Assembly: GCA_032622095.1 (NCBI GenBank)
Contig: CP136065.1
Coordinates: 215,618,151-215,682,150 of the forward strand
Origin: Siphonodentalium dalli
Lineage: Eukaryota > Mollusca > Scaphopoda > Gadilida > Siphonodentaliidae
DNA length: 64,000 nt
Direction: 5' to 3'
This document shows, piece by piece, positions 12,058 through 24,290 of the stretch. Both the position numbers and the translations under genes were made by a program. The notes under the pieces were generated by a model. That model worked only from the letters and a program-made list of their open reading frames with translations, did no database searches and was not told the origin of the DNA. How positions within the stretch are numbered: position 1 is the first letter of the stretch; every line of letters starts with the position of its first letter.

Positions 12058-12570
12058 TTATATACATTTAGCGAAAAAGCCACTTTTGTAAATGTATTTA
12101 AATCGAAAAGTGTATCGTGACAAAACCAGCCCAAAATATCCCATAGCACCCTTGGCAAAAGTTAACAGGAACAATTTCTTTATATTGAAACCTGGTGATT
12201 TAATTTATGTCAATCCTGCGCGCGAGTCCAAATGCGCCCAAAACATTAGGCGTTTTTCTTTCCGGTATCGATGTAATTATGGTCTTGCAGTTATGAGCTG
12301 TTGTGCGTTCACCGAGAAATAACTGCAACTAGTCACGTGGGCCAATCGAAACGCTGGATTTAGTGATAATCACACTTAGTATGTAAATATACCTCATTGA
12401 CAGAACCAGTTCGAAATTACGATCGGTGGTTTATACATGTGGTGGGGTTAACCCTCCATCCATGCGGACTTTCCTCTGCCAATAAAACTGACAAAGTTTT
12501 GATAAATGTCCTTGTGACTGAAACAGCGATGTTTTCCAATAAATAAATTAAATGTATATAATTGAGATAC
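12058..12570. other. Probable intron/flank of the PAN-type gene
   Basis: This lies just downstream (minus strand) of the donor at 12570. No further exon of that gene was found here or further toward position 1, although weak exons could be missed. Confidence 0.35.
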
Positions 12571-12892
12571 CTTCTGACGCCTGTGTGAAGCCTGTTCCAT
12601 GTTTCCGGTACACTGGGGATCCACTTGTCTTCGCGTTGATGTTACTTGCCGAGAGTAAGCACACACGAGACGTCTCTTTGTAAGAGAAAATGTCACACCA
12701 AGATCGTTGATCACATGCTCCCGCGCATTCTATCGTCGAACGACATGGTTCAAAAATGTCATTAACAAAGTGTGAGCCACCAGTGTCACTAAGAAAATAG
12801 TAGGTCCCGTTTGAAACTTGGCCTTCGGTGAAAACCGGGATGACAAGAACCAGAAATGACAACGCCATTGCCGGCAATATATTTCCTTCCAT
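12571..12892 (-). CDS. First exon of a secreted PAN/apple-like protein (partial gene)
   Basis: The exon starts at an ATG (12892-12890) and encodes 107 codons plus one base before a donor (AAG then GTATCT, 12570 downward), so it ends in phase 1. Residues 1-24 form a typical signal peptide with a hydrophobic core (LSFLVLVIPVF). The mature part has five cysteines (about residues 50, 56, 60, 66, 78) in the arrangement CRSTIECAGAC ... WCDIFSY ... CLLSA, which resembles PAN/apple modules of invertebrate secreted proteins and lectins. The phase-1 end would accept a phase-1 module exon like the EGF exon at 57240-57362, but that exon lies upstream on this strand, so it cannot belong to this transcript. 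I infer a paralogous secreted adhesion or lectin gene continuing to lower coordinates. No downstream exon was found; it may be outside the window or the gene may be broken. Confidence 0.65.
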
Positions 12893-12945
12893 CTTGATCC
12901 GACGTCAATATAGTGCAATAGGAACGTAGCAACAGATGCAAACCT

Positions 12946-12953
12946 GTTTATAG
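12946..12953 (-). promoter_or_regulatory. TATA box of the PAN-exon gene
   Basis: CTATAAAC on the minus strand lies about 55 bases before the ATG at 12892, which predicts a start site near 12920 and a leader of about 25-30 bases. The spacing supports this ATG as the true start. Confidence 0.5.
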
Positions 12954-13352
12954 TGTACGTTTACTTACAAACACTTAACAGATGGACCTATTATATTGCA
13001 TGCTTGTCAATTATAGTCTAACGCGACATAAAGTCACTCCCACACAAATATCACGCCCAATACTAGTTCTGCGCCGCGAAACATGCATAGATCAGGTATT
13101 CAATGATTATGTTCATCGTTATCCTCGGGGGCGAATCCTTGTATTGATTTCTCGTGGCACACGAGGCAAACAGTGAGATTGACAATACCTTTGGAACTAT
13201 AGCCACCCAACTAGACACTATTATAACGAACCAAAGCCGGACGCTTTAGGTCGTATATAGACTATATCTGATTTTGTGACGTCGCCAAGTATTATGCAAT
13301 ACGAGGCAGCTGTTTTGAATTTTGCGAGCGCTTTTGTCGCACAGTATAGATC
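12954..13352. other. No recognisable feature
   Basis: Upstream flank of the PAN-exon gene. No further motif could be called with confidence. Confidence 0.35.
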
Positions 13353-13809
13353 TATGGAATCCTATTAGGGCCACTTGCTAATGGCGCTTAAAGCGACAAA
13401 AAGTGCGCCATTAGTAACGCGCCGAAAGCGCCGAAAGCGACAAAATATGCGCCGTTAAGGCGCACTATTTGTCGCTTTCGGCGCACTTTTTGTCGCTTTC
13501 GGCGCTTTCGGCGCGCGCGCCGAAAGCGACAAAATGTGCGATATTAGCGCATGTTTCGGCGCGCCGAAAGCGACAAAATGTGCGATATTAGCACCGTTTG
13601 TCGCTTTCGGCGCGTTACTAATGGCGCACTTTTTGTCGCTTTCGGCGCGCGTCGAAAGCGCCATTAGGCATACTATTAGGTCCACTCCCTAATGGCGCGC
13701 GCCGGAAGCGACAAAAAGTGCGCCATTAGGGTATGTTTCGGCGCGCGCCGAAAGCGACAAAAAGTGCGCCGAAAGCGCCATTAGCAAGTGGCCCTAATAG
13801 GATTCCATA
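13353..13809. mobile_element. 457-bp MITE with 35-bp perfect inverted ends
   Basis: Left end 13353-13387 and right end 13775-13809 are exact reverse complements over 35 bp (outer part TATGGAATCCTATTAGGG). If the outer TA is the target duplication, the element proper begins TGGAATCC. The interior is an unusually GC-rich patchwork of GCGCCGAAAGCGACAAAA in both orientations plus TGCGCCATTAG blocks, unlike the surrounding AT-rich DNA, and can form many alternative hairpins. No coding; open frames across it are by-products. Confidence 0.8.
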
Positions 13810-14606
13810 CTTCTCGGTAGAGTATCTCCGCCGCAGTGCTCAAACAGCGTCAAGAAAGAAATAAATTGGTTAAATTCATTAAAGATGTTCCCGTTCCCCT
13901 CTCGACAAGGTATAACTATTTTCACTTTGATGTTGGTACTAGTAGTTTATAACCACGAATAATCTAGCTGTCGATCAAGACTACCCGGAAGTACGATTTA
14001 TTTGCCTAATTTATACTCGAAATTACGATTAGGGTCCACTCATTCGACGAACGAAATATAGCCTTATGTGAATCTTATTTGGAGGGAATACCAGGGAATC
14101 TATAAACTGATTTTGATAAAAATTCAAATAGCCACAGCTACCCTCATGTGAGTGGTTTTGCTTTGGTTCGTTAAATACGCTAGCGTATGATCATATTATA
14201 GATATTGCATGCCTTGGAATTGAGTATGCCAATGTAGTAGTCCGAGAGGAGGACGACTATTTGTTGGCATAGTCCACGATAAGACATGCATTATTTATTA
14301 TATTGTATCGAACATTGGTGTCAATTCTCACACAAATTCTGTGCCTAATTTTTGTCACATTTTATTTAACGTGAATTTTCGAAAGCGGTCTCAGATTTTA
14401 CAATTTACTGCCATCTTTTGACGATGGCTTATTTCTGTAAATACTTCATTAGCAGCAAAGACATTTTGGCAAAATTTCAGAAGTTAAAGACACATACTCA
14501 GAATTAACACGCATGTCTGTACTATTTCTGAAAGTCAGCGGAATGTTTGCTAGGCCGCCAAATATTCCAGCTGGTGAAAAATAACATATTTCAAAAATAG
14601 AAATCT
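13810..14606. other. No recognisable feature
   Basis: AT-rich, no coding support, no repeat matched elsewhere in the window. Confidence 0.4.
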
Positions 14607-14700
14607 TTGAACTCCGAGCTTTGATGGGTGGGTTTCTCGACTCAATTCAAATATGTTATACCTTTTACCACAGCAGCCAAAGAAATAGTATTTTAGGGGC
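14607..14700. repeat. Fragment of the TTAA MITE family
   Basis: Contains GAGCTTTGATGGGTGGGTTT, CTCGACTCAATTCAAATAT and AAATAGTATTTTAGG, matching the right arm of the MITE at 43102-43581 and a second fragment at 58215-58320. Confidence 0.55.
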
Positions 14701-16764
14701 GGACGCCGTTACGAGAGGTCACACGAGGTCACGGCTCGGTGTATAGGATCAGCGCATCAGTGCCGATCGTAAATTAATTCAGAATGAAAAGATGACGAAA
14801 AGCATCGCCATCAACAAGAATACGATATGCTGTGATAGTTAACGCGCGGATACATACATAATACTTATTTACAAATTGGTAATCATGTGTTATCCATGCA
14901 CAAATAGACATGTTACATGGCGCCACATGAAGCAGTACTAACACTTTCGTACATGACAAATTCATACCACATAACCAAATGAAAGACGATAACAACATAC
15001 ATTAGTATATTCATATATTAGGATACAGATATCCCCATAGCACCGAATACATGTATATAATGTATATATATATTCTTTTGTAAATACTTCTTTCTCTGTA
15101 CTTCTCTATATTCATGCGAATTATGAGAATAAATCATCATCACTGGTTACACGTGGAAATATTTTGTTTACGTTTGTAATACCATGCGTTGGGGGATTCC
15201 AATTTTGACTAGAAATCACCATATATGGAAGTTGTAAACCACACTCGCCCGTCGTAAAAATACCAAGAAAAAACATTATGACAGGAATTTTTCAGCGAAT
15301 ATGATATCGTGATTGGTGTTGTTATTTTTATTGAGTATATTTTTGGTAATGAATTAATTTGGATAACTAGTTGTTGTTGTTGTTGTTGTTGTTGTTTTAA
15401 CTGGATGATACGAGGACCATCGAATCGGAATATGTATCTTTACGTGGTTTATCTTCGATGAAAACGAAAAAAGAAGTTATAAATAACGACATTACAATAA
15501 GAATGTCCGTTTTCCAACTAAACGGACAAACTGTAACAAACATTGGATGGCTATGGTATAGGTATATTTTCAGCTTGGCCCCACATGTCTTCGATGGCTA
15601 TCTGATTGCGCGAAATGAGTTTGTTCCTATAAATAGTTAAAAGCATAGTAGGCATGTAGGAATCCTACTGGGGTACTATCATACAATAGTATAGCAGTGT
15701 GCAGCCAATCGGACCACGAGAAAGTCGCGTGAGATATAATATACCAACGTAGTCAACTCCAAGCCATGATCTGTTTATAAAACATTACTATACAGCTATA
15801 CCACAGTGCGTTGACGGAAGTGAACGTCAATACCCGGTAAACAGTTTTAAACAAATGATGCTCGCTTCGATCAGATTCGACCAGAGTATGTTTTAGTCAA
15901 TTTCGTCTTTCTTTGTGAGTATTTTACCCACGAGCTCCACACCGTTCGAATTCGACACATTCCTGTTATATTCTTGTTTTGGAATCGATCATAGATTGGT
16001 GATAAATCGATGTTGAAAACCTATTTTCGCACTAAACAAAGCGCGCCTGTATTAAAATGCACTTTTCTAAACCTTCAAAAGCATCATTTTCCCACCGAGA
16101 ATGTATTTTACATATGATAATATCCCACTATTGATACTTTAAAGGGGTTTTTTTTAGGCTTTTTCGATAAATTTCTCGAAATACAGCGCGATATTCGGGG
16201 TGCGGTGAACGATATAAATTGAACGGTTGGTAAACATAGCTTTGACCGAACGGTTGGTATATATTTGTTTCAACATCTATTGAACGGTTGGTAAACATCC
16301 AGCAACCAATGGAAAAAAAATGACGACTGCTTGATCATAGCTGGGTTTAGTCACTCTAATCGAGCATTTTAACACTATTGTGTCAACACAGGTGATTTAA
16401 CAGCTGGTGATTATTATTACTTTAAACTGATTCACTCAATGAAATAGTCTTTAAAAAACACCCCACACAGTTATCTCAACTATAGCCATTTTTTTCTAAT
16501 CTTCCTTGATCTGTCGAAACTTCGGTCGTGGTTTAATGGGAGTGATGGAGTTATCACCTCCAGTGATGTGGCGACAGTGTGTTTGGGGTATCAAACTTGA
16601 CTTTGGCCAAAATGTTAAACAGTTGGAAATGTCATGCCTGTCTCAACGTTACTTGGAAGTTGTAATATAGTACCGTACACAAGTTGTTCTTTTAAGACTA
16701 ACTGTAGCATATTTTTCAACTTTTTGTCAAAAAATGTTGGTATGAAATGGCCATGAGTTGGAAA
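14701..16764. other. No gene seen; microsatellite and short repeats
   Basis: Holds a (GTT)n tract at 15369-15396 and three copies of a 14-19-bp block containing GAACGGTTGGTAAACAT or a variant at about 16218-16290. No exon is supported. Confidence 0.45.
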
Positions 16765-17936
16765 CAGTGTTCGCGCTGTCGGTAGCCAAATTAGCCAATG
16801 GCTAATATTTTTCGAATTTGGCTAATAAAAATTTAATTTGGCTAAACTTTTGGCTAAACTTTTTTTGAACCCAAATGGAGACTGAAAGCATGGAGCCAGA
16901 AAGCTAATTAATAAAAGCGCTCAATAGATCGACATTCAAGACGAAGTTAGGTGACGAAAGTATTTCATTATTTTCGTACTTATGAAATATCATACAAAGG
17001 GAAACCCGATCGACAACTCTATCAACCAAGCGATCACAAAGTGATATGCAATCATCTTTAGTTTTCACAAGACGGACATTCAAAGACGCATGGACATTAA
17101 ACCGACCGTGGTTGAATTATGACAATGTGAAGAAAGCAATGTTTTGTAAAGTGCATTGACGCCGGTATATAAGCAATTTGTTCGTAACAGGCTGTTTTAA
17201 TCTGGAGAAAGATTACGCCACTCTGCACGAGGCAGCAAAAGGTCATTATTAATTTTTACATTTAATCCCCTAATCCCCCATTCAGCCCATTGTCTGTCTG
17301 GTCACTCACGGCGCGCCTGCACAATGCATGTTTATGATGACATTGTATTTATGACGGTCGAGGTTTATGAGCACCATGTGTAAGACAATAGCTTAATCAG
17401 CCAAATGTGAATCACGACAGATATTTTGTGGCTATTTGTCGTCAATACCGATACAGTCAAAAATAATATGCATGCTTTTATGACAGATTGTAATTTGATA
17501 ATGGGGTAACAATATTAAGTTATTAGTTTCCAGATGTCACTTAGATATTTTCGCAAGGATAAATATTTAATGATTTAAAAAAAGATATCGATATAAAACC
17601 AAAAAATAATGACATTAAGAAGGACAATCCCGGGTTACCCCCCCCCCCCCAAATCACTCTTTCACATAAAGATTAATACATTTTTAATAAATGATATATA
17701 TAAAAATACTTCTAGTTCATCAAAATTATTTAAATTATTGTGTATTTTACCTGTGTCTGTTAGATTTTACGTTTTAGTCATTAATTGTGAACTGACAAGA
17801 AAACGATGATTTTTGGCCGAACTTGTTTTTAATTTGGCCAAAAAACATTTGACTGAAGTTTTTTTCATTTGGCTAATAAAATTTTCATTTGGCTAAACTT
17901 TTGGCTAAAGCTTTTTTCGGTCCAGCGCGAACACTG
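16765..17936. mobile_element. Non-autonomous hAT element with 8-bp target duplication
   Basis: The ends are perfect 14-bp inverted repeats, CAGTGTTCGCGCTG and its complement CAGCGCGAACACTG. Direct 8-bp copies of GTTGGAAA flank the element at 16757-16764 and 17937-17944. An 8-bp duplication with CAGTG-type ends is diagnostic of the hAT superfamily. Subterminal repeats of the form TTTGGCTAA are dense at both ends and could be transposase-binding sites. The 1172-bp interior has no hAT transposase frame, so it must be mobilised in trans. The intact ends and unmutated duplication suggest fairly recent insertion. A truncated second copy starts at 36120. Confidence 0.9.
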
Positions 17937-17944
17937 GTTGGAAA

Positions 17945-18659
17945 TATCTAACAGTTGGAAATTTTGAGGTAACAGTTACAGATTTGTATTGGTATAATAT
18001 TATCTCTACGGGCGTAGCTTGAGTAGAGATTATTGGCATGATTTAGTATAAAACATAAAATCATACTTTTTCTCAATCTGTTTATTCGACAATTCAAACG
18101 AATAACATACTCGTCAAAATCGTCATGAACATTGTAGTAATAGAAACATAATGACTAGACGTCTTTATATTCACAAAACAAATACAGATAAATTTTATAC
18201 TTTAAGACATTTTTCGTGCACAGTCTTTTCATGAAAATATACAACACCTCTCGTTTTGAAATTCCTTGAACACTGTGCGCACATTATACTGTTTAATATA
18301 AAGCGCCAGTAAAGGAGGTACTTCACCGTACTTCCTTGGCTGACAGCCTTGGGCTATCTATTCCATGCAATGACATATCTGTAGTTATGGCATGGATAGT
18401 TAGTTCCTAGAGTTTTTTAAATAGTATTCCGAATGCTACCACCCTGTGATACCGTTTTATGCATGGATGCCATGGTCAAATTTAGTGCGAACGCCGGAAA
18501 CCAGGGGGTGGTATCGACATAAATGTGGGTCAATATCTTGACATTTCTCAATAAAATGCATTCCAACAATCGATGTATGGCAGATGCAATCAAAAACTTC
18601 ATACATATATGTCCTTCTGATATAAAAATAAATAACTAAATAGTCTGTCAGTTTTAAGT
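17945..18659. other. No recognisable feature
   Basis: No coding support and no repeat pattern clear enough to call. Confidence 0.4.
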
Positions 18660-19270
18660 AGTTTTGTCAATGGTAGGTGGTTACCTAGCAACATTTCAAC
18701 CTCAATACCAATCTGACACAGTGTAATTTTTGCATTTTACATCAGTAGACAACACAGCAACCTTTAGCGATGCATTAGTTGTCAATATAAGCATAACATG
18801 GCATAGTTATATCAGTTAACTTGCAAGAAACTCATACCGTATTATATCAGTAATATTGCCCGAAACTCATACCGATGGTATGCTATCAATGGTGGGTATG
18901 TCCCAAGCAACCATTAACCCGACCATTTAAGTAGCAAATGCGTGAAAAGTTACTCCCATGTCCACACTAACAACAACTATTATAATTGTCTTCAATACAA
19001 AAGTGCGACATGCCGTAGTTTAGTTGTTAAAACTACCATAATATCAGTCATATGTGCATGTTTTGATTGCATGTTTATCCATAGCAACAATTACCCCATG
19101 TAAGTGAGAAATGTGGCACTGTTTCAGTCAGGTCTACAATAACAACAAATAGTATTGTTATGTTCACCATAAAATGATACATGACGCAGTTAAGTTTATT
19201 ACAAATGCCATAATATGAGTCATATTCGTATTTCTTCTATGTCAGAATTGCCTAGCAACAGTTGCTAAGG
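18660..19270. repeat. Diverged tandem repeat, about 175-215-bp period
   Basis: Blocks of the form TAGCAACATTTCAACC / AAGCAACCATTAACCC / TAGCAACAATTACCCC / TAGCAACAGTTGC recur at about 18682, 18904, 19083 and 19253. Each is followed at similar distance by ACAACAACTATTAT-like and CATAATATCAGTCATAT-like blocks. Confidence 0.55.
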
Positions 19271-19727
19271 ACGGACCTGTCGCGATGTCTAAACATCTGT
19301 TAACGATAAATAGGGTATAAACACCCACCTGCCAAGTTTCATGCTTTAATCACTTTTTGCAAAACTGTTACACCAAACGGTGGTCTTTTAGCATTTCAGA
19401 CACTCGAAGCCATAATTTACATTTTAGGGGCTAGTGTTAAGTTTCCGGCTATAAAATCTTAAGTGTGGTAATGTTTCGAATGAACATTTGTTCTAGAATA
19501 ATAGTTCATATTTCAACTCAGTGCCATCTGAATATCTTTACTCGTCCTCTTTTATTGGAAGAAGTTTGAATCGTTCTGCGATTTCTATGCTCTCTTCGGT
19601 AAAAATGTCATCACAAATATAGAATATCGACTGGTAGTAAGCTGTAGCATCAGTTGCACATATCTAGCGACACCTACTCCATAATAGACGTGTGATGATT
19701 GAGTACATAAATTAGCCTACGTATGGC

Positions 19728-19865
19728 TGCATTCGCATATGTCCTGGTGGAATTTCTTCTGAATTTGAACCATTCAGAAAAACCATGATATCTAAACAAA
19801 ACTCAACTCGGATTTTTATGGAATTTTGCTATGTTCTTCATAACAATGCTGTTATTATTCCCTGA
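19728..19865. repeat. Dispersed repeat copy A
   Basis: Matches 41818-41965 in the same orientation through blocks CTGAATTTGAACCA, GATATCT and AAAACTCAACTCGGATTTT, at perhaps 75-80% identity by eye. Nature unknown. Confidence 0.5.
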
Positions 19866-20648
19866 AAAAAAATCAGCTATCCCCGATTGTTTTCCCTAGT
19901 GAGCCCTAACGTACCTGGACTAAAAACTAAACGCTAAATGTTGCCATTACTCTAATATGCACAGCACTTCCCTGTATTGTCGTTGGTAGCATCATTTGAA
20001 TTGTCATTTTTAAGTAAGCATTAGAAGCTACCAGCATTGATCTGCACAGCTCAATGTGGAATAAATCTACCCAAAACAAAAACACAATTATCCCGCTCTG
20101 ACGACTAAAATTAGTGAAAGCTTCAGCTTAACAATGGCGCAAAATGTCTTTGTTTTCTGACGCGAATTGAACTGATAAACCAGTGTTCAACCCGTCGGCG
20201 AGGCCGTGGAATAAATGGATTCCGACTTGTCAATCAATGGAGCTTTATTCCACGGAAACCTTTTTTATTCTGATAATTATTGTGAGTGTTTTACTTAAAA
20301 TACATGTATTGTCAGCGACGGCTCATTGTGGTGCTTTTAGGCAGAAGTGCGTTCTTTGCTGTATGGAATTCGCGCAGAATTTCTTTTCAATAATTATACG
20401 AAAGTATTGAAGTTAAAGTCTGGCCACAATGTGTCCCATAAGATTTGAATCAAATTTTTTTGAAGTTTGCACATGTATAATGACGAACTTGATTTATCTT
20501 GATTTAGTGCACCAGACCAATTTGGACATTAAAGGCACGCTTAGTGTTGGGCCATCCCCTAATTATTTCTTTTTTAACATAAAGATACAGTTACATTCAC
20601 TGTGACTAAGTGTTCATTTTAATGATGGTCTATCAATTCCTATTAAAA
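19866..20648. other. No recognisable feature
   Basis: No exon, repeat or RNA gene could be supported. Confidence 0.4.
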
Positions 20649-20907
20649 GTTTCCTGGGTATGGAATAATAAATATGAACCGAAGACCCATGTCCAGAAAG
20701 GCTTCTATCAATTAATATTGATTTTATTTCGAAATTTGTGGTATAATATACAAATAATAAATTTGAGACATTACGGCTATCGTTCGTATATAAAATTTCA
20801 AAAATAGTAACGAAAAATTGTCCCAATTGATTATTGCTGATATAAATGATAGAAGCGTGTCCGGACAGGTGTCCTCAACTCAGATCTATTATTTAAGCTC
20901 CGGAGAC
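20649..20907. mobile_element. MITE with GTTTCC ends, copy 1
   Basis: The left end (GTTTCCTGGGTATGGAATAA, then TAAATATGAACCGAAGAC and TGTCC) is mirrored at the right end near 20858-20907 with more divergence. The copy at 44649-44996 has the same terminal sequence and layout. No coding. Confidence 0.6.
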
Positions 20908-21721
20908 TATAAAAAACATATTTAGGAAATGACAGACAAAATTTCTTTCTTTCTCGGTTGTGGGAGCACCGATTCGCACGACAGTAAAAATATTGTGATT
21001 TGCAATTTGCCATACATGTATATTAGCATCTAACGTTCAAGTCTGGTTGTTTGCGAATACGCTGGAAATAACCCATCAAAATGCCACCTCGTTCTTTATT
21101 AATATAATCTCTTCGTGAAATCATTGATGACTGAGAAAAAGTAATAAGGGCTGTTTTAGATCTTACGATTGATATTTTCCCGTGCAGGAACGCGGTCATT
21201 AAACATTGCTCGGTGTGCGTTCAACTGTTGAACTGTTCGTCGATAATCCACCAAGGCCATTGCATAGCGAACATATTCGGCGAGAGACTTTGCCAAAACT
21301 ATTATTCAATACAAATGAAATTGATGAAACTCTAACGATGGTATATTATTAAGACGACAAAATTAACAATATTCTATCGCAATTTCCGGTGTCGGATATA
21401 AATGTATATACACGGTGATTTCTATTAGGTTAGTGGAGAAAGTTCGTATAATTCACTCCCAATATTTTTGTGATGGTGTAGTTATAGGGAACTGTTAAAT
21501 AATTATGTAATTCCATCACGGTGGAATTCATGTAAACATACGCACACGATCGAATAGCGAAAGATATTTAATAGGGGTTCGTGATCACAGCCCCCTGGGG
21601 ATAAATACCAGATATACCAATATATACTACATATATAACAGTGACAAGGTTCACAAGTCAGATTTTGGGGGGGGGGAAACACACCATCTATATTATTCCT
21701 CATAGATTTCCAAAATCTTTC
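20908..21721. other. No recognisable feature
   Basis: No coding support; a short G-run lies at about 21667-21676. Confidence 0.4.
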
Positions 21722-22245
21722 TTCTCAGTTACAATATATTTTATTGTGTCTTATTGGCCATGAAATTTTCTTTCTTTTGACGAATAATTCGATAGTATCA
21801 AACGAAGGGAAGTCGAGATATCGTATCGAAAACTAGCAAAATCTACCGAGCAGTCAGTCTCCCTGTCCGGTAAGTAGTGATTATACACGGATATCAATTC
21901 ATTATTACGATCACAATTGCCGAACTTGCGAATTTCCCGAGCGATATGTCGACTTTGCTTAGATAGACACCGTCAATTCATATATCAAACGAAATAAAAT
22001 GTTATGCCCTATAACATACACTGGGGCATATTTTGGCTGAGTTCACATTTTTTTGAATTATTGAGAATATTAGGCGGACAGGGATACTGACGACCCGTTT
22101 TACTCCCAAATTTCCAGTAGATATTGGCAAGTTTTCTGTACGATATCTCGACTTCCCTACGTTTGATATTATGGAATTATCCATAAAAATAAAGGAAATT
22201 TCATGGCCCATAAGATGCATTGAAATGTATTTTGACTGATATCAG
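21722..22245. mobile_element. Foldback element of about 520 bp
   Basis: Left arm (about 21722-21875) and right arm (about 22078-22245) are inverted copies. Shared blocks include GGCCATGAAATTT, ATCAAACG, AGGGAAGTCGAGATATCGTA and CCCTGTCCG, in mirrored order. The spacer is about 200 bp. No transposase and no resolved target duplication. Confidence 0.65.
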
Positions 22246-24094
22246 CGAGATTGGGAATCTATGAGCAATATGAAAGATGGTGTGTTTTTCCAAAAATCAA
22301 CGTTCGCAGGGGACCCACTCTTCCAAATGATATTGTCTGCAGGTGGTATTGTTTCACAACCGACAAATACGATATTTGAATAACATTATGAAACACACAA
22401 ATAGGCGACAAAGTGAGACAAATTAAAGACCTATTTGCATTGCAAATTATCATATTAGTGTATTGTTGATATTTTATGGAAATAATCTGATAGTTTCGTT
22501 TGATTTTTTCCAATGTTCTAGCTCATTCTTGTCAAAGTACTTGTTTGTAGATCTGTTTATCGTCTTTTTAGATATAGATACGCATCTCACGAATACCTAC
22601 CTTTGGAACGGCCGATGGTTCTAAGACGTCACTCAAGAGAACTTAACAACATCAACTGCCACAAAAATCCCGCGCTTCCGAAATGTCAATGATACTGTCT
22701 GCAGGTGGTAAGAGTACAGTCTGACGGTAGTCTGCTATGAATTTGTTGGGCATTACTCAAGTGAACAGTTTAAATATTGTAGGGAAAGGGACTTCATCAA
22801 GTTGTTATAACTTATGTCCCAATCCCTTGTAACTTTTCTTGTAATAAATATGTTTAAACCATGACTATAGTCATAACACAAGAATTTCCACTTGACGTCC
22901 GACAAATTGCAGTCGTTGTCATTTCATATATTGCAACAACTGAAATCAGAATCCATAAACACTGCCTGCAGGACCATTCAACAGTTTCTTTAATTTAAAT
23001 AAAAAGAGCATTTAAATAATAACATATTATTCCCGTTCAAATTACAGGTATATGGGAACATTTACTAATGAACCATTCGACATCTATTTTAATATTTTAT
23101 TTTTGTCAAAGATATTTTCTTTGTTAAAAATGGGGCATGAACAGGGGGGGGTCGGAAATAATTTCAGGCACGTATGCTGATTTTTTACTTTCGACCCTTG
23201 TTGGGACCCACCCACCCCCGCCTTCAAATTTTTGTTCCTTGGACACCCACCCCCTTTTTAACACTAAAACAGAGATTTGCGGGGGTGAATTCACTTTTAA
23301 CAGCTGTATATGAAATTATGTGCATACTATCAGCCATGGATGTTAGTATTGACGTGTAAATAGGAACGAGTCATTTTGGGGTCATTCAGCCAAAAACACA
23401 TTGCTGCCAGCGGCCATCTGGCATTTCAAAATTCAATCCATTAGCATGGGCTACAGGCTATACTATTTGTCTGATCATCATGAAATTTTGTATTTATGTT
23501 AATATGGACATTGTAAGGTGTTTTAAGCCGAATTCTTTGCAAAAACAGTCAAAAAGACTTGCAGGAAAAACAATTTTGAGTTGCGGATAAAATTGTCTGT
23601 TGGTCTCATCGACCACTCACCCACCCCGGCATACATGCCCAGAAAAAAATTTGTCCCCTCCATGGTATGAATACATAAATTGTGGATTGTTAACGTTATA
23701 TCTAAATGGATGTTTAAAACAAAAGCAGTATATCCTGCATGGGTTCTTTTGTAGTTTGTCCTCGCTGCGTGTTTCTTCCATCTCTGTGTGGGATTTGCTT
23801 ACATATTGCTACCCAAACTGTCCCCTGCGATCAGGAGCTTAACCACTGCTATCTCCCTGTACAGAACCGGTTCACATGATGTGGTTATAGGCACTCAACT
23901 TAGAAAATTTCGATGGATGCAAGAAAACAATTTGACCTTCCGTACATTTTCATTGTGTGACGATCGCCTCTCACAATACGCCGTGTCAAAAACAGCAGGA
24001 ATGGTTAAATGATACAGTTTATGCGTGCGCAATTAGTGCAATTGTTAAAACCCTTTCATGGCTGGAGCTTCCTGAAATTTTGGGAAAAGCATGT
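22246..24094. other. No recognised gene; C-rich tracts
   Basis: Contains C-rich patches such as near 23205-23260 and 23615-23660. It may include decayed 5' parts (LTR, leader, gag) of the Gypsy element that follows, but no LTR pair could be matched by eye. Confidence 0.35.
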
Positions 24095-24259
24095 GCCAAT
24101 GCATTATCTTATATATGCCAGTCGCCCATATATGACGCCTCGCATATATAAGAGAATGCATTGGCCTAACAATAATTACCTTGATCTTGTAAGCCAGTGC
24201 AATCTCTTATATATGAAAGGCTCCCTATGGGAGAGTCGCATGTATAAAAATATGCACTG
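24095..24259. mobile_element. Two-hairpin MITE, complete copy
   Basis: First hairpin 24095-24165 (GCCAATGCATTATCTTATAT and mirror). After a spacer of about 29 bases, a second hairpin lies at 24195-24259 (CAGTGCAATCTCTTATATA, loop with CTCCCTATGGGAG). The same two-hairpin order is found at 56112-56245 and in variant form at 5198-5440. It abuts the gag remnant and may have interrupted it. Confidence 0.65.
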
Positions 24260-24290
24260 ACACAGGGTCTTCAAGGCCGCGGAAATAGCA

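Noticed and set aside
23600-24151. Overlapping short frames as upstream Gypsy gag
   Set aside because: Position is right, but no capsid motif is seen and the frames are interrupted; not enough support.
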